A stretch of DNA of 8,463 nt from Betaproteobacteria bacterium (GTDB lineage: Bacteria; Pseudomonadota; Gammaproteobacteria; Burkholderiales; SG8-39), in NCBI GenBank assembly GCA_005888925.1, contig VBCP01000525.1, positions 1 to 8,463 of the forward strand, given 5' to 3'. A program made the position numbers and the translations under genes. Positions 1-6,021 of the stretch are shown here, in pieces. The stretch's first letter is position 1; the number at the start of each line of letters is the position of its first letter. The notes beneath the pieces are model-generated. The model searched no databases. It was not told the origin of the DNA and was given only the letters and a program-made list of their open reading frames with translations.

Positions 1-1447
1 CGAGCGCCTCGGCGATGCCGCCGTGGAACTCGGCCACCAGGCGCACGATGTAGAGGCCGAGGCCGAGATGCGGCTCGGTGCCGTTGTTCGACCGGCGCAC
101 CGAGACCATCGATTCGAACAGCTTGCCCGTCATCGCTTCCGGCAGGCGCGGACCATGGTTGCTCACGGTGAGCGTCGCCTCGCCGGCGCGCGATTCGAGG
201 CGCACGCGGATCGGCTCCTCGCCGGTGGAAAAATCGGCGGCGTTGGCGACCAGCTTGTCGAGCATCTGCGCGTAGAGGTCGGGCGCGCCGCGCAGCCACA
301 CTGGGCGCTCCGGCATTTCCACTTCGAATTTCTTCGCCGGATACGCATACGTGCAGCCGCGAACCACTTCGCGTGCATCGAAGCGCTCGCGCTCTTCCTT
401 GCGCACGAGCTGCTCGAGGCGCGTCGCCTCGCTCATGCGCGTGAGGAGGGTGTCGAGGCGCCGCAGGCCTTCGTTGGCGCGCGCGAGGTAGACGCCCGCC
501 TCCTCGGGGCGCGCGAGCTTCAGGTTCTCGAGCGAGGAGCGCACCACGGCGATCGGCGTGCGCAGCTCGTGCGACAGGCGCCCGGCCATGTTCTCGAGGT
601 ACGCGTTGTACTGCGCGAGGCGCTCGAGCACGGTGGAGAAGCTGCGCGAGAGGTCGCCGATCTCGTCGCCGGCGGCGGAGCCGTGGATCAGCTTCCTGAC
701 GCGGCCCTGCGAGTCGATCGCCGCGTCGGCCTCGTCGCGCAGGCGCGAGAGGCGCGTCGACAGGCGCGAGGCGAAGGCCAGAAGCGTGACCGCGCCGGCG
801 AGGAAGGCGACCAGCGTCACCGCGACCACCTGCTCCATCGCGCGGTTGTAGGCCGAGCGCGGCGCATTGGTAGTCTCTTCCGCCACCACCGCCGCGACCA
901 CCTCGTCGCCCGCCCAGACGGGATGGGAAGCCGAAAGGATCACCGCGCGCGAATCGCTCGATTGCCGCCAGCGCCGCGTCGGCACGCCGGCGAGCGCGCT
1001 CGCCGCGACCGGACCGTTGGCGATCTCCTCCTCGGGCAGCGAGTCGTCGAAATCCTCGGTCGGGCGCTCGAGCACCAGCGAGGCGATCGGGCGCACGAGG
1101 CGCGTCGGCCAATCCGCTGGTGGTGCATATCCCCCTTTTTTGAGATCGCCGACGAGCGCGAGCAGGCGCTGGTGCTGGTCGACGATCCAGATGCGCGAGT
1201 CGGCGCGCGACAGGCTCTTCAGGATCAGCTCCATCTCGCCGGAGGCGGGCTGGCCGGCGCGCAGCTCGAGGAGCTGCGGCCGGTCGTGCAGCGCCGTGGC
1301 GATGGCGCGCGCGGTGGCGAGGAGCGCCTGCTCCTGCCCGTCGCGCAGCAGCGCCTCCATCTGCTTCACGTGCACGTAGCCGACGAGCGGGATCACCGCC
1401 AGCACGAGCGCGACCAGCACCAGCTTGGCGCGCAGCGTCAGGCGCAT
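1..1447 (-). CDS. Sensor histidine kinase, PdsS-like (dedicated sortase system), C-terminus cut by window edge
   Basis: Inner-membrane sensor kinase that should phosphorylate the regulator encoded just upstream. 482 residues are visible. TM1 is at about 8-25, a periplasmic region at 26-205, TM2 at about 206-226, then HAMP to about 280. The dimerisation/phosphoacceptor motif RLSHELRTP carries His293. The ATPase part has the N-box DKLVANAADF (Asn402), a degenerate G1 box (SNHGPRLP, Asn where Asp is usual) and the G2 box GLGL (462-465). The stretches LFESMVSVR and PHLGLGLYIVR match what I remember of the histidine kinase of the proteobacterial dedicated sortase system (TIGR03785), where the altered G1 box is normal. 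Family members I recall are about 700 residues with a carbohydrate-binding-like sensor insert; here only about 30 residues occupy that place. ATG lies 7 nt after the regulator stop, so the pair is co-transcribed. Kinase identity is certain; the sortase-system label is inference. Confidence 0.93.
   Translation of the reverse strand, partial: MRLTLRAKLVLVALVLAVIPLVGYVHVKQMEALLRDGQEQALLATARAIATALHDRPQLLELRAGQPASGEMELILKSLSRADSRIWIVDQHQRLLALVGDLKKGGYAPPADWPTRLVRPIASLVLERPTEDFDDSLPEEEIANGPVAASALAGVPTRRWRQSSDSRAVILSASHPVWAGDEVVAAVVAEETTNAPRSAYNRAMEQVVAVTLVAFLAGAVTLLAFASRLSTRLSRLRDEADAAIDSQGRVRKLIHGSAAGDEIGDLSRSFSTVLERLAQYNAYLENMAGRLSHELRTPIAVVRSSLENLKLARPEEAGVYLARANEGLRRLDTLLTRMSEATRLEQLVRKEERERFDAREVVRGCTYAYPAKKFEVEMPERPVWLRGAPDLYAQMLDKLVANAADFSTGEEPIRVRLESRAGEATLTVSNHGPRLPEAMTGKLFESMVSVRRSNNGTEPHLGLGLYIVRLVAEFHGGIAEAL
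1131..1141 (-). repeat. A6G5 homopolymer tract inside the kinase gene
   Basis: On the coding strand six A are followed directly by five G, encoding Lys103-Lys104-Gly105 and the start of Gly106 in the periplasmic domain of the kinase. It is the longest double homopolymer in an otherwise mixed GC-rich gene. Such a tract is prone to replication or transcriptional slippage. Nothing shows that slippage occurs. Confidence 0.5.
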
Positions 1448-1454
1448 GCGAGCT

Positions 1455-2144
1455 TCAGGCGTTCCAGCGGTAGCCGAGGCCGTACACCGCGTCGATGGCG
1501 GCGAAGGCTGCGTCCACGGTCTGGAATTTCCGGCGGATGCGCTTCACGTGCGAGGTGATGGTGGCGTCGTCGACCACGATGTGCGCGTCGCGCATCAGCT
1601 GCTCACGATCTTTCACGTGCCCCGGGAAGCGCGCGAGCGAATGCACCAGCCAGAACTCGGTGAGCGTGAGATCGACCGCGGCATCGCGCCAGCTGGCCTG
1701 GAAGCGCTTCATGTCGAGCCTGAGCGGTCCGCGCTCGAGCGTCTCCTCGGAGGCCGGCGGCTCGCGCAGCAGATCCGCGCGGCGGAAGAGCGCGCTGATG
1801 CGCGCGAGGAGCTGCGGCAGGCTCGCGTCCTTGGTGAGGTAGTCGTCGGCGCCCATGCGCAGCCCCGACACCATGTCGAAGTCGCTGTCGCGCGCCGTGA
1901 GGAAGATGATCGGCACCGCCGCCGACATGGCGCGCAGCTCGCGGCACAGCGTGAAGCCGCCGTCGGGCTCCTCGCCCAGGCCGATGTCGAGCAGCGCGAG
2001 ATCGGGCAGCTTGGTGCGAAAGCCGTCGGCAGCCGATTTGCGATCGGCGTACGCGCTCACCTGGTAGCCGTGCTTCTTCAGCATGTCGGCGTAGTTCGCG
2101 CGGATCGCCGCGTCGTCCTCGACGATGGCTACGGTGCGGGCCAT
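1455..2144 (-). CDS. OmpR-family response regulator, PdsR-like (dedicated sortase system)
   Basis: 229-residue DNA-binding response regulator. The receiver domain (about 3-120) has the acidic pair Asp10/Asp11, phosphoacceptor Asp53 (in LALLDIGLG), Thr83 and Lys105. A C-terminal winged helix follows, with LTLTEFWLVHSLARFPGHV and a final GYRWNA typical of OmpR/PhoB proteins. The segments EDDAAIRANYADML and DGGFTLCRELRA closely resemble the response regulator of the proteobacterial dedicated sortase system (TIGR03787) as I remember it. The start chosen is MARTVAIVEDD, because the receiver fold begins at residue 3. The upstream in-frame ATG at 2321 would add 59 residues of low-complexity sequence antisense to a small gene. 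No Shine-Dalgarno precedes the ATG; a -10-like TATATT ends 7 nt before it, so the message may be leaderless. It is followed by its kinase. Confidence 0.95.
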   Translation of the reverse strand: MARTVAIVEDDAAIRANYADMLKKHGYQVSAYADRKSAADGFRTKLPDLALLDIGLGEEPDGGFTLCRELRAMSAAVPIIFLTARDSDFDMVSGLRMGADDYLTKDASLPQLLARISALFRRADLLREPPASEETLERGPLRLDMKRFQASWRDAAVDLTLTEFWLVHSLARFPGHVKDREQLMRDAHIVVDDATITSHVKRIRRKFQTVDAAFAAIDAVYGLGYRWNA

Positions 2145-2151
2145 GGCGGCC

Positions 2152-2157
2152 AATATA
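2152..2157 (-). promoter_or_regulatory. Possible -10 element of the regulator gene
   Basis: TATATT (5 of 6 against TATAAT) ends 7 nt before the regulator ATG, in GC-rich surroundings. That distance would place transcription initiation at or next to the A of ATG, giving a leaderless mRNA and fitting the absence of a Shine-Dalgarno sequence. I see no convincing -35 hexamer 16-18 bp upstream, so this is weak. Confidence 0.25.
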
Positions 2158-2162
2158 CCGGA

Positions 2163-2199
2163 GGCAAATCGAGGCGCGGCGCGCTGCCCGCGGTTTGCC
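2163..2199. promoter_or_regulatory. Inverted repeat GGCAAA-N25-TTTGCC, possible operator
   Basis: GGCAAATCG on one side and CGGTTTGCC on the other form inverted half-sites matching at 8 of 9 positions. Their centres are 31 bp apart, close to three helical turns. They sit between the divergent regulator and small membrane protein genes. The proximal half lies just upstream of the putative -10 of the regulator. This would suit an autoregulatory site, but the match is short and could be chance. Confidence 0.25.
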
Positions 2200-2274
2200 A
2201 CTATTGATCGGCGCTTCGTCAGCGCTCGGTCGCGGCGCCGTCGCAATCGGCTGGTGCAATGGGCTCCATCGAAA

Positions 2275-2279
2275 GGGAG
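2275..2279 (+). promoter_or_regulatory. Ribosome binding site of the small membrane protein
   Basis: GGGAG lies 6 nt before the ATG at 2286. It is only 0 nt from the in-frame ATG at 2280, so spacing favours the downstream start. Confidence 0.6.
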
Positions 2280-2285
2280 ATGAAA

Positions 2286-2417
2286 ATGGAGCAGCCAAGA
2301 CTCAACGTTACGACGCGGCAAGTGCTGAGTGACCTCGCCTTCACCGCGGTTGCGGCGCTCGCCACCGGCGCAACAGTGGGCGGAATCGCCTTCGTCGTGG
2401 TGCGATTGTTCGCCTGA
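2286..2417 (+). CDS. Small single-helix membrane protein (43 aa), unknown function
   Basis: Short plus-strand gene; the family is not recognised. The protein begins MEQPRLNVTTRQVLSD and continues with one hydrophobic segment (about residues 17-39, rich in Ala, Val and Gly), ending in VVVRLFA. This fits one transmembrane helix with a polar N-terminal tail. The start is supported by GGGAG at 6 nt spacing; an alternative ATG at 2280 would add two residues (Met-Lys). Most third codon positions in the helix region are G or C, as in the neighbours. It is divergent from the PdsR-like regulator and convergent with the TPR protein, and a large inverted repeat begins at the base after its stop. The combination of ribosome binding site, a clean membrane helix and a downstream repeat argues for a real gene. 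Whether it belongs to the two-component system is unknown. Confidence 0.6.
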   Translation: MEQPRLNVTTRQVLSDLAFTAVAALATGATVGGIAFVVVRLFA

Positions 2418-2523
2418 CCGGCGCTGCGGGCTGGTGGCTGGGGCCTTGCCTGGTCCTCCCCACCTCGACGCGGGGTGCGCTCCAAACGTGCCCCGGTCCC
2501 CAGCCCCTAGCCCCCAGCGCCGG
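2418..2523. repeat. Long imperfect inverted repeat between convergent genes
   Basis: The left arm 2418-2445 and the reverse complement of 2495-2523 align with three mismatches and one 1-nt gap. Shared blocks are CCGGCGCTG, GGGCT and GGCTGGGG. The spacer is 49 nt. The repeat starts immediately after the stop of the small plus-strand gene and ends 2 nt before the stop of the minus-strand TPR gene, so it fills the intergenic space exactly. It could fold into a long hairpin in either transcript and act as a bidirectional terminator or 3'-end stabiliser. There is no T-tract, so an ordinary intrinsic terminator is not clear. It may also be one copy of a dispersed intergenic repeat. Confidence 0.7.
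2491..2515 (-). other. G-quadruplex motif in the 3' untranslated end of the TPR gene
   Basis: On the minus strand four G-runs of 5, 4, 4 and 4 are separated by loops CTA, CT and ACC. This satisfies the canonical G3+N1-7 quadruplex pattern. It lies 11-35 nt downstream of the TPR gene stop codon, within the right arm of the inverted repeat, so hairpin and quadruplex would be alternative folds. Confidence 0.65.
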
Positions 2524-2525
2524 AA

Positions 2526-4334
2526 TCAGCGATCTCGCTGCACGGGGCTGCGCTTGAGGAGCGCGCAGGCATCGGCGATGCCGGCCTGGCAGGCCTTGAC
2601 GAAATGCTCGCGCACGGCGAGGTCGCGGCGGCCGGTTTCGAGAAGCAGCACGCCGTAGTTGTTGTGCGCGGGGCCGCTGCGCGGATTGATCGCCAGCGCC
2701 CGCTCGTAGCTCTGGGCGGCCTCCTTCCTGCGTCCGAGCTCGCGCTGCACCGCGCCGGTGTTGATCCAGGCCTCGTCGTTCTGCGGCTCGAGCGCCAGAG
2801 CCTGCTCGCAGTCGGCGAGCGCGTCCGCGTAGCGCCCGAGGCTCGCCTTCGCGACGCAGCGCAGGTGCAGCGCCGAGGCATAGCGCGCGTCGAGCGCGAG
2901 TGCGCGGTCGAAATCCGCGACCGCCTCGGGCAGCCGCCGCGTGCGCAGCGCGAGCGTGCCGTGCGCGAGCCAGGCGTCGGGCGAACGCGGATTGATCTCG
3001 AGCGCGCGCGCGAAGTCGGCGTCCGCGGCGTCGTAGCGCGCGAGGTCGAGCTGGCTCATGCCGCGGCTCACGTAGGCGCGCTCCGCGTAGGGCGCGCGCG
3101 GATCGGTGTCCTTGCGCACCGCGTCGTCCCAGAGCGTGAGCGCGTTCGCGAAGGTCCCGATCCTTTCGTGCGCGACGCCGGCGAGCGCGAGGCACAGCGC
3201 GCCGAGCAGCGCGGCGCGCCAGCGCGGCGCGAGCGGCGCGGCGAGCGCCGGCAGGATCGCCGGCAGACCGCTCATCCAGAGATAGCTGCGGTAGAGCACG
3301 AACGGCTCCTGCACGCGCGCGCTCGCCATCTCGGTGAGCGCGAGCAGCCACGGAAAGGCGAGGCCGAATCCGGCGAGGCCGAGGCGCCCGCGCTGAAGGA
3401 GCAGCCAGCCGGCGGCGAGCCCGTACGCGAGCCAGGCGACGAAGCCGGCGGTGTGCGGCCAGCCGACGAGCCGCGACGGAAACACCGTGCGCAGGTCGAC
3501 CGACATCCATCCCGGCCACGGCACGATCCAGGTGGCGAGATAGCGCAAGAAAAGATTCGCCTGGTTCTCGATGCTCAGCGGATAGGCAGCCGCGGGGTCG
3601 CTGCCCAGGCGCGCGAGGATGTCGGCGGCGAAGGGCTCGTACGCGGTGCCGATGACCGCGCGGCGCTGCACGATCGCGATCGCGCCGATGGCGCCGAGCG
3701 CGCCGAGCCACCAGAGGCTGCGCAGCAGCATTTCGCGCGACACGCCGCGTACCAGCAGCGCGAGCGCCACGGCAACGGCGGGCAGCATGACCGCGTGCTC
3801 TTTCGACCACAGTGCCAGCACATAGGCCGCCGCCGCCCCGGCATACCATGGGACCGAACGGCGGCCCTCGCGGCGCAGCAGGCCCTCGAGCAGGCACCAC
3901 AGCGCGGCGAGCGAGAACAGCGTCGCGAGCAGGGTCGAGCGCTGCATGAGATAGGCGACGCCGTACACCGCCACCGGATGGACCGCGAACCACAGGGCGC
4001 CGAAGAAGGCGAGGCCGCTCGAGCGGGCGTCCGCGAGCACTGCGGCAAAGAGCCGGGAGAGGAAACCGAAGATCAGCAGCGCCGTGCCGGCATGGAGCAG
4101 CACGTTGGCGAGCCGCTGCCACTGGCGGGCCGGACCGAAGCTCGCCTGCACCCACCAGTAGCTCGCATCGGACAACCAGCGCAGCTGGCCGAAGCTCTCG
4201 AGCGCCGCGGCGTAGCGGGTCCTGAGCGCGTACTGGTTTAGATGACTATCGTCGAACACCAGCGGGTAGCGCAGGCTCGCCCCGTAGAGTGCGAGCGCCG
4301 CGCCGACGAGCAGCAAGCCCTTAAGGGCATTCAT
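2526..4334 (-). CDS. Polytopic membrane protein with C-terminal TPRs, TMTC/GT-C-like
   Basis: 602-residue inner-membrane protein. The N-terminal two thirds carry about ten hydrophobic segments: one at 4-21, several between 75 and 225, and more between 295 and 390. The first external loop has an Asp-Asp pair (Asp28-Asp29, in LVFDDS), as in GT-C glycosyltransferases. HPVAVYGVAYLMQRS (119-133) and WSKEHAVMLP (176-185) resemble bacterial relatives of the TMTC/O-mannosyltransferase-like proteins. Residues from about 420 to the end form four to five tetratricopeptide repeats, with motifs such as AALEINP/ALALEPQN/ALAINPRS type endings. A glycosyltransferase role is plausible, perhaps in surface or pilin modification, but no substrate can be read. 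GGGAGG 5 nt upstream favours the ATG at 4334 over the in-frame ATG at 4358. It is last in the minus-strand run, 85 nt after the GNAT gene. Confidence 0.9.
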   Translation of the reverse strand: MNALKGLLLVGAALALYGASLRYPLVFDDSHLNQYALRTRYAAALESFGQLRWLSDASYWWVQASFGPARQWQRLANVLLHAGTALLIFGFLSRLFAAVLADARSSGLAFFGALWFAVHPVAVYGVAYLMQRSTLLATLFSLAALWCLLEGLLRREGRRSVPWYAGAAAAYVLALWSKEHAVMLPAVAVALALLVRGVSREMLLRSLWWLGALGAIGAIAIVQRRAVIGTAYEPFAADILARLGSDPAAAYPLSIENQANLFLRYLATWIVPWPGWMSVDLRTVFPSRLVGWPHTAGFVAWLAYGLAAGWLLLQRGRLGLAGFGLAFPWLLALTEMASARVQEPFVLYRSYLWMSGLPAILPALAAPLAPRWRAALLGALCLALAGVAHERIGTFANALTLWDDAVRKDTDPRAPYAERAYVSRGMSQLDLARYDAADADFARALEINPRSPDAWLAHGTLALRTRRLPEAVADFDRALALDARYASALHLRCVAKASLGRYADALADCEQALALEPQNDEAWINTGAVQRELGRRKEAAQSYERALAINPRSGPAHNNYGVLLLETGRRDLAVREHFVKACQAGIADACALLKRSPVQRDR

Positions 4335-6010
4335 CAGCGCCTCCCGATCGCGCGGCACGCCGCTCGCGGGAGCGGCGCTGCTCGCGCGCTGCGGCGCGAC
4401 AGGCTTGGACTTTGGTCTTCTAATTTTGGTTTGGATAGACGGTGTAGCGCACGAAGTCGTTGTGCTGGGTGAACTTGTCGTACAAACCCCGGGCGCTGTA
4501 GTTCGTGTTGCGCGTGTGCCAGTAGAGCCGGCACCAGCCCTGCTTCTTCATCTGCGCCACCAGCCAGTCGATGAGTTGCTTGCCCACGCCGGCGCCGCGC
4601 TCCCGCGGGTCGACGAAGAGATCGCCGAGATAGCACGCGGGCGTCCGGCCGAGCGTGTGCTCGTGGATCAGGTAGTTCGCGATGCCGATCAAGCCGCCGC
4701 CTGCCGTCTCGGCGACGATCGCGTGCACCGGCACCGACGGATCCAGGATGCGCCGCCAGGTGTAGGTGTTGAGCGCCTCGTCGGGCTTGCGCTCGTAGAA
4801 GAGGCAGTAGCCGTCGAACAGCTCGCGCCAGCGGCGCTCGTCGCGGGATGCTGCGGGGCGGACCTGGACTTTCATCGCGGGCTCCTAGAAGGAAAGGATC
4901 GTCTTGATGGTCCAGCGGTCGCTCGCGCCGCTCAGGCCGCAGCCGCCGCCGGCGCCGCGAGCGCGAGCCCCACTGCGACGAGGATTGGGCGCAGTACGCG
5001 GACTTCGGCGAGGCCTGCAGCAGCTCGCCGAGCTCCTTCTTCCACCACTTCGCCTGGCCGGTGGTGCCGTGCCCGGCGGTCTCGGCGCTCCCGGGAATCA
5101 GGAGGAAGCGCCCGTGCTTCACGCGCCTGATCTCGCGCTCGAGCACGCCGAGCTCGGGAGGGTTGCGCTCATCGTCGGCGGAGTTGATCGCGAGCAGCAC
5201 CGCCTCGATGCGCTCGAGCCCGGCGGCGGGGTTGTAGTCGCGCGACGAGTCCCACTGATAGAGGACATCGTTGGCATCGCCGGCGAACGGCGCCTTGAGG
5301 CGCGCATCGAGCAGCTGGTCGGCCTTCTCGCGCGTCGGCGCCGCCTTGTAGAGCGCCTGGTTGCCCCCACTGGTGGCGAAGGCATAGAACACCGAGGCGA
5401 ACTGCGCGCTCTTCGGGTCGTTGCGGATCGAGTCGATGATGAGCCGGCGCATGATCCAGTTGCGGCCCGACATCTCGACCGGCAGCGAAGCCATCGGCAC
5501 GGCGATGTCCATCGCGCGCGGATACTTCTGCGCCCAGATCCAGGTCTCCATGCCGCCCATCGAGTTGCCGAGCACAAGGCGCAGGCGCTTCACGCCGAGG
5601 TGCTCGCTCACCAGGCGCTGGTGCGCGTCGACCATGTCCTCGTAGCGGTAACGAGGAAACCCGGCGCGCAGCCCGTCGGAGGGCTTGCTCGATTTTCCGT
5701 GCCCGATCGCGTCGGGCAGGATGATGTAGTAGCGGCTCGCGTCGAGCGGCTGGCCGGGCCCGAACAGCTCGCCGGCGAAGCTCGGCGTGAGCAGTCCCGC
5801 GCCCGATCCGGTCGTGCCGTGCAGCAGTACCACCGGCTCGCCCGCGGGCGCGCCGACCGTGGTGTAGTGCAGCCGCAGCTCGGGCAGCACCTCGCCGGTG
5901 TGGAAGCGGAAGTCGCGCACGATCCAGCTTCCTTCGCGCGGCGCCGGATAGTCCGCACCTGCGCTCGCGGCCGCAAAGGCGGCGCATGCAATGGCAATAA
6001 GTAGCTTCAT
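4334..6010 (-). CDS. Exported MetX-like alpha/beta hydrolase with no stop at its natural end
   Basis: The conserved protein is residues 1-336 (6010 to 5003); the literal open frame runs to a TGA at 4336-4334, giving 558 codons. A signal peptide (1-19, cleavage near AGA-DYP) sends it to the periplasm. The fold shows an oxyanion strand LLHGTTGSG (62-70), nucleophile elbow GNSMGG with Ser150, acid near Asp279/Asp280 (NSADDERNPPE) and His314 in GHGTTG. This architecture is that of homoserine O-acetyltransferase-like hydrolases, but a signal peptide makes methionine biosynthesis unlikely; the substrate is unknown. Relatives I recall end shortly after the segment equivalent to KKELGELLQASPK. Here the frame continues as Arg-rich sequence that is only an out-of-frame reading of the GNAT gene. 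A lost stop, a small indel or a sequencing error is likely. CGGAG lies 6 nt before the ATG, and the lipoprotein stop is 11 nt upstream. Confidence 0.8.
   Translation of the reverse strand: MKLLIAIACAAFAAASAGADYPAPREGSWIVRDFRFHTGEVLPELRLHYTTVGAPAGEPVVLLHGTTGSGAGLLTPSFAGELFGPGQPLDASRYYIILPDAIGHGKSSKPSDGLRAGFPRYRYEDMVDAHQRLVSEHLGVKRLRLVLGNSMGGMETWIWAQKYPRAMDIAVPMASLPVEMSGRNWIMRRLIIDSIRNDPKSAQFASVFYAFATSGGNQALYKAAPTREKADQLLDARLKAPFAGDANDVLYQWDSSRDYNPAAGLERIEAVLLAINSADDERNPPELGVLEREIRRVKHGRFLLIPGSAETAGHGTTGQAKWWKKELGELLQASPKSAYCAQSSSQWGSRSRRRRRLRPERRERPLDHQDDPFLLGARDESPGPPRSIPRRAPLARAVRRLLPLLRAQARRGAQHLHLAAHPGSVGAGARDRRRDGRRRLDRHRELPDPRAHARPDARVLSRRSLRRPAGARRRRGQATHRLAGGADEEAGLVPALLAHAQHELQRPGFVRQVHPAQRLRALHRLSKPKLEDQSPSLSRRSARAAPLPRAACRAIGRR
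4340..4345 (-). promoter_or_regulatory. Ribosome binding site that decides the TPR gene start
   Basis: GGGAGG on the minus strand sits 5 nt before the ATG at 4334. It falls inside the extension that would be coded if the ATG at 4358 were used, so the shorter protein is preferred. Confidence 0.6.
4358..4377 (-). other. Hairpin in the GNAT-TPR intergenic gap
   Basis: An 8-bp perfect stem (CGCCGCTC / GAGCGGCG) with a 4-nt loop lies in the 85-nt space between the two genes. No T-run follows in the direction of transcription, so it is not a standard terminator. It could act as a processing or attenuation site, or be chance in GC-rich DNA. Confidence 0.3.
4420..4875 (-). CDS. GNAT-family N-acetyltransferase
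   Basis: 151-residue single-domain acetyltransferase that would move an acetyl group from acetyl-CoA to an unidentified amine. It starts MKVQVRPAASRDERRW, a typical GNAT first strand and helix. Motif A is CYLGDLFVDPRERGAGVGKQ (81-100); its R-G-A-G-V-G core (93-98) is the acetyl-CoA pyrophosphate loop. A C-terminal W-H-T-R-N-T-N segment (119-125) followed by ARGLYDKF is the usual motif B region. Length is normal for the family. AGGAG lies 6 nt before the ATG. The protein sequence is coherent and family-like throughout, so this frame is the coding one even though the frame of the upstream hydrolase is also open across it. Confidence 0.92.
   Translation of the reverse strand: MKVQVRPAASRDERRWRELFDGYCLFYERKPDEALNTYTWRRILDPSVPVHAIVAETAGGGLIGIANYLIHEHTLGRTPACYLGDLFVDPRERGAGVGKQLIDWLVAQMKKQGWCRLYWHTRNTNYSARGLYDKFTQHNDFVRYTVYPNQN
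4885..5003 (-). pseudogene. Possible remnant of a secreted-protein gene (signal peptide plus mature N-terminus)
   Basis: Two frames of the hydrolase-GNAT junction look coding but are out of register. One (5003 to 4932) reads VRVLRPILVAVGLALAAPAA, with basic residues, a hydrophobic core and Ala-x-Ala: a textbook signal peptide, but without an ATG. The other reads CGLSGASDRWTIKTILSF and stops at TAG 4887-4885, just before the GNAT start. Adding one base in the GCGGCGGC stretch would join them into signal peptide plus mature start. The Cys-Gly-x-x-Gly...RW-x-x-KT pattern recalls the N-terminus of a family of secreted hypothetical proteins (ERWPVKTG type) known to me from memory only. The rest of such a protein is absent. 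This is a suggestive reading, not proof. Confidence 0.35.
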
Positions 6011-6021
6011 CGTCAGCTCCG

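Noticed and set aside
23..1558. 511-codon plus-strand open frame opposite the kinase gene
   Set aside because: Arg/Ala/His-rich low-complexity protein with no recognisable domain; it is the antisense shadow of a clear histidine kinase in GC-rich DNA.
1455..2298. Other minus-strand and plus-strand open frames across the regulator (1425-2207 plus, 1603-2298 minus)
   Set aside because: Out of frame with the receiver and winged-helix domains; no motif of their own.
2145..2321. N-terminal extension of the response regulator
   Set aside because: Receiver domain begins at MARTVAIVEDD; the extension is unconserved-looking and antisense to the small membrane protein.
2604..4241. 545-codon plus-strand open frame opposite the TPR protein gene
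   Set aside because: Charged, repetitive composition typical of a GC-rich antisense frame; the minus strand has membrane helices and TPR motifs in order.
4358..4377. Rho-independent terminator between GNAT and TPR genes
   Set aside because: A hairpin exists but no T-tract follows it; kept only as a low-confidence structure.
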